Origin: DAOTVC01 sp034437215
Lineage (GTDB): Bacteria > Chloroflexota > Anaerolineae > B4-G1 > SLSP01
DNA length: 64,000 nt
NCBI GenBank assembly: GCA_034437215.1
Contig: DAOTVC010000087.1
Span: 3,281-67,280, forward strand
Direction: 5' to 3'
In this document: positions 56,962 to 64,000 of the stretch, piece by piece
Layout of the letters: every line of letters begins with the position of its first letter
Position numbering within the stretch: position 1 is the stretch's first letter
The notes under the pieces: model-generated
The model's input: the letters and a program-made list of their open reading frames with translations, nothing else
What the model was told of the DNA's origin: nothing
Databases searched by the model: none
Made by a program: the position numbers and the translations under genes

Positions 56962-58629
56962 CTACTCCACGACCTTCGGAACGGCCCCCAGCTCGTTGAC
57001 GGCGCGCTGCACCACTTCATCCTGCAAGGGATCGTTGGGCTTCTCCGGCTCCCTGGCGGTCGTTTTTTCGGAAGCCCCTTTATCAGATGACGTCTTCGCC
57101 TGCGGCTTTGCTGCCTTCTGGGGCGCGGTCGCTCCCGGGACCTGCGTCGCGCTCCACTCCTTGGCCAGGACGCAGCGCGACCGCAGCGATCGCTTGAACA
57201 TCTGCGAGAGCAGATCGTCCACCGTCCGCAGATTCTCCTCGTTGTTGACCTGATTGCGGTGAAACTTGTGGCGAAAGCCGAGCACGAGCATTCCACTGCT
57301 GTCGATGCCCACGGGTCGGGCGTCGTTCAGCAGTGCCGAGAGGGAGAGGTCGACGCGGCGCATCTGATTGATGACGTCGTGCCAGTGCTCGTTGATGAAG
57401 GCCACCGCTACGTCGCCCTCCGGTGGGGCCGCGGCTTTCGTCTGGGGCTTGGCCTGCGGCTCCGCACGCGACGGGCTCGCTACCTGGGAGGGGGCGGGTT
57501 TGGCCCCGGCGGGCGCTCGCGGAGCGGTCGTCTCCTGTTTTACGGGGGCCGCTTCCTGCCGGAAGGTCGCCTCGACGAAGGCCAGCTCCAGGGGCAGCTG
57601 GGGCTGCCAACCGCTGGTGCGCTCCGAGGCCACGTCGCTGAAGAGGCGCACGGCGCGGACGAGGCGCTCCGCCTCGGTGCTGCGCGCCAGCTTCTCGAGG
57701 CGCGGGCGCTCCTCCGACGTGGGCTCCGCCCAGGTCTCTCCCGCGCCCAGGCGCATCAGGAGCAGGCCCCGCAGGAAGTCGGCAATCTGCCGGGCGAGCT
57801 GCCGGGGGTCGGCGCCGCTGTCGACCGCATGATTGAGGGTCGCCAGACCGGCGCTGAGATCGTCCTGCAGCCACGCCTCGACCACGGCGAGCACGACCTC
57901 GCGCCGCTCGGCGCCCAGCATCGTGCGCACGTAGTCGGCGCTCACGGCGCCCTCGGAAGCCATCTGATCCAGGAGGCTGATGGCGTCGCGCATGCTGCCC
58001 GTGGCGGCCCGCGCGATGAGCTCCAGGGCCTCCGCTTCGGCCTCGATGCCCTCGGCGGCGGCGATCTTCTTCAGGGAGCTCACCAGCCCGTCGAGCGGGA
58101 TGCGCCGGAACTCGAAGCGCTGACAGCGGGAGAGCACCGTCGCGGGGATCTTGTGGACCTCGGTGGTCGCCAGCACGAAGAGAACGTGCTCCGGGGGCTC
58201 CTCCAGGGTCTTGAGGAGGGCGTTGAAGGCCGCCGTGGAGAGCATGTGGACCTCGTCCACGACGTAGACCTTGAAGCGGGCCTGGGTGGGGCGGAAGCCC
58301 ACCTTCTCCAGGATCTCGCGCACGTTGTCCACGCCGGTGTGGGAGGCCGCATCGATCTCGATGAGATCCATGAGGCGCCCCTCGTTGACCGCCTGGCAGA
58401 TCTGGCACTCGTTGCAGGGGCGCTCCTCCACGGGGGCCAGGCAGTTGACCGCCTTGGCGATGAGCCGTGCGCTGGTCGTCTTACCCGTGCCCCGTGGACC
58501 GGCGAAGAGGTAGGCGTGGTGCACGTGCCCGGTGCGCAGCGCGTTACGCAACGTCCGTACCACGTGCTCCTGGGCTACCACCTCGTCGAAGGTCTGCGGT
58601 CGCCACTTTCGGTAGAGTGCTTGAGCCAT
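56962..58629 (-). CDS. dnaX: DNA polymerase III subunits gamma/tau
   Basis: About 555 residues. The AAA+ clamp-loader module has Walker A GPRGTGKTTSAR near 45, a zinc-binding Cys set (CLAPVEERPCNECQIC), Walker B region VVDEVHML, and sensor LSRCQRFEFRRI. Domain III (about 245-365) and a Pro/Ala-rich linker lead to a C-terminal domain (about 415-500). ATG 58629 has GAGGAG. It is the first gene of dnaX-ybaB-recR; a promoter is at 58652-58680. Confidence 0.96.
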   Translation of the reverse strand: MAQALYRKWRPQTFDEVVAQEHVVRTLRNALRTGHVHHAYLFAGPRGTGKTTSARLIAKAVNCLAPVEERPCNECQICQAVNEGRLMDLIEIDAASHTGVDNVREILEKVGFRPTQARFKVYVVDEVHMLSTAAFNALLKTLEEPPEHVLFVLATTEVHKIPATVLSRCQRFEFRRIPLDGLVSSLKKIAAAEGIEAEAEALELIARAATGSMRDAISLLDQMASEGAVSADYVRTMLGAERREVVLAVVEAWLQDDLSAGLATLNHAVDSGADPRQLARQIADFLRGLLLMRLGAGETWAEPTSEERPRLEKLARSTEAERLVRAVRLFSDVASERTSGWQPQLPLELAFVEATFRQEAAPVKQETTAPRAPAGAKPAPSQVASPSRAEPQAKPQTKAAAPPEGDVAVAFINEHWHDVINQMRRVDLSLSALLNDARPVGIDSSGMLVLGFRHKFHRNQVNNEENLRTVDDLLSQMFKRSLRSRCVLAKEWSATQVPGATAPQKAAKPQAKTSSDKGASEKTTAREPEKPNDPLQDEVVQRAVNELGAVPKVVE

Positions 58630-58651
58630 TTGTCTCCTCAGTTGCGGGGTT

Positions 58652-58680
58652 AGTCTATCACGGATGGGGTGGCCTGACAA
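58652..58680 (-). promoter_or_regulatory. Promoter of the dnaX operon
   Basis: Minus strand TTGTCA (58680-58675), a 17-bp spacer and TAGACT (58657-58652). Confidence 0.55.
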
Positions 58681-58698
58681 GCAGAAACGTGGGCAGGG

Positions 58699-58726
58699 TT
58701 GCCAATTCCGGCGTTCGCGCTACGCT
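58699..58726 (+). promoter_or_regulatory. Possible promoter of the MafI-like gene
   Basis: TTGCCA (58699-58704), a 16-bp spacer and TACGCT (58721-58726). Confidence 0.35.
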
Positions 58727-58783
58727 AGGGCTCGTACATCGGCAGAATCTTATCAAGATACCCCGCGAGCATGGGAGGCGTGT

Positions 58784-59056
58784 ATGGAGTACGAAGCGAT
58801 CATAGAACTCTGCAACCAGGCCCTCGAGCCTCTCCGTCCTCAACTACCCCCCTCCCTCTACCGCGAGGCCCACGACCTGATCAACGAGTACGACGAGTGG
58901 GGGATCGGGATGGAGTTCCTGATCGATGAGATCGGAGAGCTCGAGATCGAGATCACCGCCGAGCAGCTGCGCAGGATAGAGGCGGCGATGACCGCGATGG
59001 GCTGGGCGGAGAGCGACCGCATGGTCTGGCTGCGGAATTACCGGAAAGGGAAGTGA
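58784..59056 (+). CDS. MafI-like small acidic protein (possible immunity protein)
   Basis: The 90-residue acidic protein reads LPPSLYREAHDLINEYDEWGIGMEFLIDEIGELEIEI (in two parts), followed by a helix ending WLRNYRKGK. It resembles the MafI immunity family, which has a conserved pattern LPx...hgEx(G/W)xALExLxDxlxExxxxI. MafI proteins neutralise Maf toxins in Neisseria. Here it stands 334 bp upstream of a huge DUF4157 protein on the same strand, though that gene has its own promoter. Start: ATG 58784, with GGGAGG 5 bp before it. Family assignment is by pattern only. Confidence 0.7.
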   Translation: MEYEAIIELCNQALEPLRPQLPPSLYREAHDLINEYDEWGIGMEFLIDEIGELEIEITAEQLRRIEAAMTAMGWAESDRMVWLRNYRKGK

Positions 59057-59150
59057 GTCTCTCTTTCCAACGGGTCCCCTTTTCTGAGGGGAGCAGTCTG
59101 GCTTGGCCCGGAGTAGACACCCTTCTGCCCCCGTTTGTCGGTTTTTGAGA

Positions 59151-59178
59151 TTGCCTACTTCTTCGGTTATGCTATACT
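59151..59178 (+). promoter_or_regulatory. Promoter of the DUF4157 effector gene
   Basis: TTGCCT (59151-59156), a 16-bp spacer and TATACT (59173-59178). The leader would be about 205 nt; I see no recognisable RNA element in it and no other gene in 59057-59390. Confidence 0.6.
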
Positions 59179-59390
59179 ATTATTGAAGTTCCCTCTCCTG
59201 CCCTCGGTGGCTGCGATACTGTGTCGAGGAAACTGCTTGCTAATACTGTTCTGTTCAAGATCTGGGACCTTGAGTTTTCCTGATTAGCGATTCATCTAAG
59301 GAACAGTGACTGATAGCGCCCGCCTGAGGCAGCGATTGCCCTCTACAGAGCGTTATTATCCAGCAGCGAGAAGCTTGGGTGGGAGGCAGC

Positions 59391-62300
59391 ATGTCCGACA
59401 CAACGTCCCAGGTCAAAGAGAGACAGGCTGAAAAGCAACGCAAACCCGCGCCTCCTAGTCTCACATCCGCCAAGGAATTAGCCGTTCCGGATCTCCCCTT
59501 CGACCCTGAGCTGCTCTTCAAGAGTGGCTCCCTCGAAAACCAGGCCCTACAGTTACAACGATTGCCGCCTCCCCTGCGTGCCGAAGCCACCAAGCACATC
59601 CAACAGGTACAGGGCAACCGTCACGTTCAGCGCCTGGTGAAGGCGATGCGGAAGGGCAGTGAAGCCCCTACAACTGAGGGAGCAGCGCAGCACAGCACCC
59701 GGACAAAGCCCCCTGCTCCCAGCGCCCCGTCCCCTTCACCTGCGGCCCAACCCGCCGTCACACGGCGTTCTCCTGCGGTTCAGCCCAAGCTCACCGTAAG
59801 CGAGCCGGATGACCTCTACGAGGTCGAGGCCGAACGGACGGCCGACGTTGTGATGAAGATGCCCGCCCCCGCGACGCCGCCCCCGCCGGACGATGACGAG
59901 CAGCCCGGTGCCCCTGCCGTGCAGCGCGCGGCCCAGGAGGCGGCACCGGCGGTCTCCCCCCAGGTAGCGCAGCGGGTCGAGAGCCTGCGCGGCGGTGGTC
60001 GTCCCCTCCCCGAGTCGGAGCGGAGCTTCTTCGAGTCGCGCATGGGCGCGGACTTCAGCAGTGTGCGGGTGCACACCGATGCGACCGCCGGCCGGACGGC
60101 ACAGGATCAGAGCGCGCGGGCCTTCACCCGGGGCAACCACATCGTCTTCGGGACTGGGGAGTACCAGCCGGGCACGCCGGCGGGCCGGCACCTGATGGCC
60201 CACGAGCTGACCCACGTCCTCCAGCAGGGGGCGGCAACCAAACTGAAGCGCCAACCCCAGGAAGAAGAGTCGGTCATCGCGCGTGCGAGTAAGCCGATCA
60301 CGATTCAGCGCGCTCCGGCAGCGGCCAGTGCCGGTGGTGCCGGCAGCCAGGCTGCGGATACCTGCGAGCTCTTCATCACCGGCGGCGCCAGCGAGATGGC
60401 GGAGGGCTACGACGGGCTAGGGCCCCAGGTGGGGGGCGACCTGGTCGCCGATGCTGCAGCGGTCGCTCTTGAGGCCAAACCGCTGCCCATCGAGATGGAA
60501 GGTGAGGAAGCCCCGCCCGAGAAGGGTGTCGAGAAGGTCACCGATACGCCGGGAACGCCCATTACGGATGACGTCACGACCCCGGAGCCGGCCCCTCTGG
60601 AGGCGAAGCCTCACCAGCACGCGGGCGGTGCCCCAAACAATGCCTCCGCCGTGAACCAACTGGATGAGGGCGGTGGTGGGCTGCTCAGTTTCTTCAAGGC
60701 CCTCTTTAACAAGTTCAAGAACGCGATCTCCGGCATTCGCACCCGTGATCCGGGGGTGAAGACCCAGATCGACGAAAAGCCGCAGCTCGAAGCCACGGGC
60801 GAGGCCGATCCCGGACGTGCCGACCGGCAAGCGACGGATGGTCAAGCCCAGGTGCAGGCGCGCCAGGCGGCGACGGCCCAGGAGATCACCGATGCGCCGG
60901 GTGAGGAGCTGGTGCAACCTCAGGCCTTACAGGAGGAGGCGCCGGTGGAGCTGCAGGCCGCGCAACCCCAGGCGCTGGTGACCGCAGCCACGGAGGACAT
61001 GCGCTCTTACAGCGCGATGGACGTCCCGGCGGAGGTGCGGCTGGGCGCGGATGCGGTGCTGGAGCCCATGCTGGCGGCGAGCCTCTCCGGGCCGCAGCAG
61101 GCGGTGGCGCAAGCCGCCGAGCAGCGTGACGCCGAGAAGGCCCAGGCTATCGCCGAGGCTGAAGAGGCCGTCGAGGCGCAGCAGGCGCAGGCGGAGGCCG
61201 CGCAGCAGGCCGAGGTAGAGCAGCAGCGTAACGAGATCGCCGAGGAGAAGCAGCGCAGCCTCGAGGAGAGCCAGGCGCTGCAGGCGGAGTTTGAGACGGA
61301 TCTCCAGTCGGAGCAAGAGGCGGTTGCTGCCGAAGTTGACCAGAGAATTGCGGAGGATCAGGCCGCCGCCGATGCTGCTATCCTCGACGGCGAAGCCAAA
61401 GCGGAACAGGAGAAGGCGCGGGCCGAGGCCGAGGCCGAGAAGAAGAAGGCGGATGCGAAGCGCGAGAGCGAGAACGAGAGCTGGTGGGATCGGGCCACCT
61501 CGGCCGTCAAGAGCGCCATCTCGGCGGTCTCCGAGGCGGTCGATCGGGTCTTCACCGCTCTGCGCGAGACGGTCAAGGGGATCATCGAAGCGGCCAAGAA
61601 CGCGGCCATCGCCGTGATCGAGGCCGGACGCAAGTGGGTGGTCGACAAGCTCGACACCTTCCGCAGTTGGGTCAAGGACAAGGTCGATGCGTACCTGAGC
61701 GAGCGCTTCCCGGCCCTGGCCCAGGCCCTCAACAAGTTCGTCGATATGGTGGTGGATACGGCCGTCGAGGCCGTGAATCAGATCGCCGAGGACTTCAAGA
61801 ACACCGTGACGGCCCTGGCGGACGGCCTGAGCAGCACGCTCGACAACGTGCTGGGAGTCTTCCAGAACGTCATCCAGGCGCAGATCGCCGTCATCGGGGC
61901 GCTGGCGTCGGGCGACTTCGCCGAAGCCGCCCGCATCATCTTCGAGACCGCGCTCAAGACGCTGGGCCTGCCCGTGGATCAGATCATGGGCATGCTCAAC
62001 AAGGCCGGGGAGATGGTCAAGCAGATCTTCTCCGACCCCATCGGCTTCCTGGGCAATCTGATCGCCGGTGTGAAGCAGGGATTGGACAACTTCGTCGCGA
62101 ACATCCTCACCCACCTGAAGAACGGCTTCATCGCCTGGCTGACGGGCTCCCTGGGCGAGGTCGGGATCACCCTGCCCGCGAAGTTCGACCTCATGGGTAT
62201 CTTCCAGCTCGCCATGCAGATCCTGGGCGTCTCCGTCGACCAGCTCAAGGGGAAGGTGACCGCGCTCCTGGGCTTCGACATCTTCGGCATCATCGACCAG

Positions 62301-64000
62301 GTCCGCGATCTATGGGAGATCTACCAAGAGGGCGGTATGGTGGCCCTGGCGGCCTACGGTCTGGAGGGGTTGATCGGCGAGGACAAGGCGCCCTTCCTCT
62401 TCGATCTGCTCGAGGGCGTGCAGGCCATCATCGACGGCGACTGGGCCAAGATCTGGGGCCTGGTCAAAGAGTACCTGGGCATGCTGAAAGAGATGGTCAT
62501 CGACAAGATCCAGGAGTTCCTGGTCGAGAAGGTCATCAAAGCCGGTGTGGCCTGGATCATCAGCCTGTGTAATCCCGCGGGCGCCATCGTGCGGGCGATC
62601 AAGGCCATCTACGACATCATCATGTTCTTCGTGGAGCGCGGCAAGCAGATCGTGTCGCTGGTCCAGGCGGTGGCCGAGTCCATCGTCTCCATCGCCTCGG
62701 GCGCCGTGAGCATCGCGGCGACCAACGTCGAGCAGGCGCTGGCGCGCGGTATCCCCGTCGCCATCGGCTTCCTCTCCTCGTTGCTGGGGCTGGGCGGCAT
62801 CAGCAGCAAGGTCAAGGAGGTCATCGCGAAGGTACGAGAGACCGTCGACAACGCCCTCGACGCCGTCTTCAACTCCAAACCCGTGCAAGCCGTCGCCAAG
62901 TTCATCCGGGGGATCGTGGGGAAGATCCAGGGCGGTCTCACGAAGGTCAAGGAGAGGGTCGCCGGCGGGATGGGGAAGATCAAGGACTTCTTCTTCCCCA
63001 AGAAGAGTTTTGCCATCGGCGCCGAGACCCACACCTTCTCTCTGGAGAGCGGGGCCGGCGCCGGACCGGTGCTCTACATGGCGAGCACCCCCCGCCCTCT
63101 CATCGCTCGGATCAACGAAGCGAAGAGCAGCGGCAAGCTGGATGCTGCGGCCGAGGCGGAGATCCCGACTGCCGAGGCGCTGATCAAAGAGATCGAAACC
63201 CTGGGAGCGCAGGCCGACGAGGAGACGGATCCCGTCAAGCAGGAGGCGCTCAAGTCCCAGATCAATGCCAAGTACGACACCCTGGCGGTGAAGGCGCGGA
63301 AGATTCTGGGCGTGCCGGAGCTCACGGGCAAGGCCAAGATCAAGTACGACCAGGTGATGGGCGACAAGCACATCCCCCAGCCGCTGCGCAAGAACTTCGA
63401 GAAGGAGGTCTTCAAGCAGGTGCTGGAGACCGGCCCCAGCGGCGATCAGATGCCCGTGCTCATCGGCGTCGTCACCGGCGGCGACTATCTGGCGAAGGGG
63501 CCGGACGTCCCCGCCAAGGAGCTGAAGGCCAAGGGCGGCATGACCCGGGTCATCCCCCTGCGCACCGTCTGGAACGACAACCTGGCGCCGGCCTACAAAG
63601 CGGAGCACCGCTCCTTCGAAGCCTGGTTGGGTGTGCTGGCGAAGGACAACAGCGCTTTCAGTCCTCCCAAACATCTCAACAAGGGGAGCACCATCCCCGG
63701 TGAGTACGCCACGGCCTGGTGGGCGCCGAGAGGCGAGCAGCGGGGCAACACCATGGCGGAGCTGATCGTTGAGTTGGCCCTGAAAGCGAGCACCTACGAG
63801 GGCGGCTGCGTGCGGGCCACCATCGGTCCGGACGCGGCGAAGATGGTGGGTTTCAAGAAGCCCACGGCGCTGGACGGCATCTTCTTCGACGAGTGGGTCC
63901 CCTCCCCCTCCAGCCCCTGGGGGATCACCGGTGGCGGCTCGTTGGAGGCCATCGCGCCCAAGATCACCCTGAGCCAGACCACGGAGCTGGAGTTCCTGCC
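59391..64000 (+). CDS. Giant DUF4157 protein, probable eCIS-type effector or polymorphic toxin, 3' end beyond the right edge
   Basis: At least 1536 residues with no stop before the edge. ATG 59391 has GGGAGG. Residues about 55-85 (LQRLPPPLRAEATKHIQQVQ, then GNRHVQRLV) match the short N-terminal element common to proteins carried by extracellular contractile injection systems. Residues about 200-280 are DUF4157: PLPESERSFFESRMGADFSS, then HELTHV with His271, Glu272 and His275 as the HExxH zinc motif. A Gln/Ala/Glu-rich coiled coil (about 520-700) and long amphipathic helical stretches like tape-measure or translocation domains (about 710-1200) follow. A distinct C-terminal region starts near 1203 (SFAIGAETHTFSLESGAG) and is of unknown activity. 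I infer a secreted or loaded effector, with the C terminus as payload. Confidence 0.85.
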   Translation, partial: MSDTTSQVKERQAEKQRKPAPPSLTSAKELAVPDLPFDPELLFKSGSLENQALQLQRLPPPLRAEATKHIQQVQGNRHVQRLVKAMRKGSEAPTTEGAAQHSTRTKPPAPSAPSPSPAAQPAVTRRSPAVQPKLTVSEPDDLYEVEAERTADVVMKMPAPATPPPPDDDEQPGAPAVQRAAQEAAPAVSPQVAQRVESLRGGGRPLPESERSFFESRMGADFSSVRVHTDATAGRTAQDQSARAFTRGNHIVFGTGEYQPGTPAGRHLMAHELTHVLQQGAATKLKRQPQEEESVIARASKPITIQRAPAAASAGGAGSQAADTCELFITGGASEMAEGYDGLGPQVGGDLVADAAAVALEAKPLPIEMEGEEAPPEKGVEKVTDTPGTPITDDVTTPEPAPLEAKPHQHAGGAPNNASAVNQLDEGGGGLLSFFKALFNKFKNAISGIRTRDPGVKTQIDEKPQLEATGEADPGRADRQATDGQAQVQARQAATAQEITDAPGEELVQPQALQEEAPVELQAAQPQALVTAATEDMRSYSAMDVPAEVRLGADAVLEPMLAASLSGPQQAVAQAAEQRDAEKAQAIAEAEEAVEAQQAQAEAAQQAEVEQQRNEIAEEKQRSLEESQALQAEFETDLQSEQEAVAAEVDQRIAEDQAAADAAILDGEAKAEQEKARAEAEAEKKKADAKRESENESWWDRATSAVKSAISAVSEAVDRVFTALRETVKGIIEAAKNAAIAVIEAGRKWVVDKLDTFRSWVKDKVDAYLSERFPALAQALNKFVDMVVDTAVEAVNQIAEDFKNTVTALADGLSSTLDNVLGVFQNVIQAQIAVIGALASGDFAEAARIIFETALKTLGLPVDQIMGMLNKAGEMVKQIFSDPIGFLGNLIAGVKQGLDNFVANILTHLKNGFIAWLTGSLGEVGITLPAKFDLMGIFQLAMQILGVSVDQLKGKVTALLGFDIFGIIDQVRDLWEIYQEGGMVALAAYGLEGLIGEDKAPFLFDLLEGVQAIIDGDWAKIWGLVKEYLGMLKEMVIDKIQEFLVEKVIKAGVAWIISLCNPAGAIVRAIKAIYDIIMFFVERGKQIVSLVQAVAESIVSIASGAVSIAATNVEQALARGIPVAIGFLSSLLGLGGISSKVKEVIAKVRETVDNALDAVFNSKPVQAVAKFIRGIVGKIQGGLTKVKERVAGGMGKIKDFFFPKKSFAIGAETHTFSLESGAGAGPVLYMASTPRPLIARINEAKSSGKLDAAAEAEIPTAEALIKEIETLGAQADEETDPVKQEALKSQINAKYDTLAVKARKILGVPELTGKAKIKYDQVMGDKHIPQPLRKNFEKEVFKQVLETGPSGDQMPVLIGVVTGGDYLAKGPDVPAKELKAKGGMTRVIPLRTVWNDNLAPAYKAEHRSFEAWLGVLAKDNSAFSPPKHLNKGSTIPGEYATAWWAPRGEQRGNTMAELIVELALKASTYEGGCVRATIGPDAAKMVGFKKPTALDGIFFDEWVPSPSSPWGITGGGSLEAIAPKITLSQTTELEFL

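Noticed and set aside
57060..57080. Programmed frameshift in dnaX to make gamma
   Set aside because: There is a run of six A on the minus strand, but it does not form an in-frame slippery heptamer of the X XXY YYZ type, and it lies close to the end of the gene.
1..64000. CRISPR array, rRNA, tRNA, insertion sequence or prophage
   Set aside because: No regular 24-37 bp direct repeats with spacers, no tRNA or rRNA sequence that I recognise, and no transposase, integrase or phage gene were found.

Overview
The window is GC-rich bacterial chromosome, closely packed with genes on both strands in short operons. I infer a member of the Chloroflexota, probably an Anaerolineae-like lineage. The reasons are the style of the secreted and membrane proteins (Thr-Pro-rich linkers after lipoprotein or membrane segments, a subtilase ending in a YMPLVV-type tail), a DUF3179 lipoprotein, a Ser/Thr kinase fused to a formylglycine-generating-enzyme-like domain, and abundant intergenic palindromes. 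This is inference from gene content; no rRNA or tRNA gene was found to confirm it. Sigma70-type promoters are easy to see (TTGNNN, 16-17 bp, TATACT or TATAAT).

Left part (1-11.1 kb): an unrecognised gene cut by the left edge; a FAD plus 2Fe-2S subunit of a molybdenum hydroxylase; a GtrB-like glycosyltransferase; the phenylalanyl-tRNA synthetase genes pheS and pheT with a four-helix-bundle gene between them, behind a T-box leader with a Phe (UUC) specifier; a MIP18-type Fe-S assembly protein; parB; an M24 peptidase.

Middle (11.1-32.2 kb): a SufR-like regulator, a giant secreted subtilase, a DUF3179 lipoprotein, a DUF2807 lipoprotein, a molybdenum-storage-protein homologue facing a PCC/DUF296 protein, glycosyltransferases, hisS-nadK-B-box protein, surE, an unusual PP2C-like/propeller membrane protein, thpR, a LOG-family protein, mutY and an L,D-transpeptidase.

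Right-middle (32.3-46 kb): a histidine-kinase-like protein whose phosphoacceptor His is replaced by Asp, DegV, a lipoprotein, a DapL-like aminotransferase, a 3,6-dideoxysugar pair (RfbG/RfbH-like), a PfkB kinase next to ahcY (adenosine salvage after SAH hydrolysis), rpsU with an attenuator-like leader, and a PHP/TPR/small-protein cluster.

Right end (46-64 kb): the kinase-FGE protein followed by an 851-residue uncharacterised protein with an HxxxDG motif, a phosphodiester glycosidase lipoprotein, a GT39 membrane glycosyltransferase, tsaC, a Cof-type HAD phosphatase, a PH-like membrane protein, the recR-ybaB-dnaX operon, a MafI-like immunity candidate, and a very large DUF4157 protein (HELTH metalloprotease motif) running off the right edge. 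The last looks like an effector/toxin of the kind associated with extracellular contractile injection systems or polymorphic toxins.

Between genes there are several families of degenerate 7-bp (one 8/7-bp) tandem repeats and nested perfect hairpins, which conventional gene calls do not explain.
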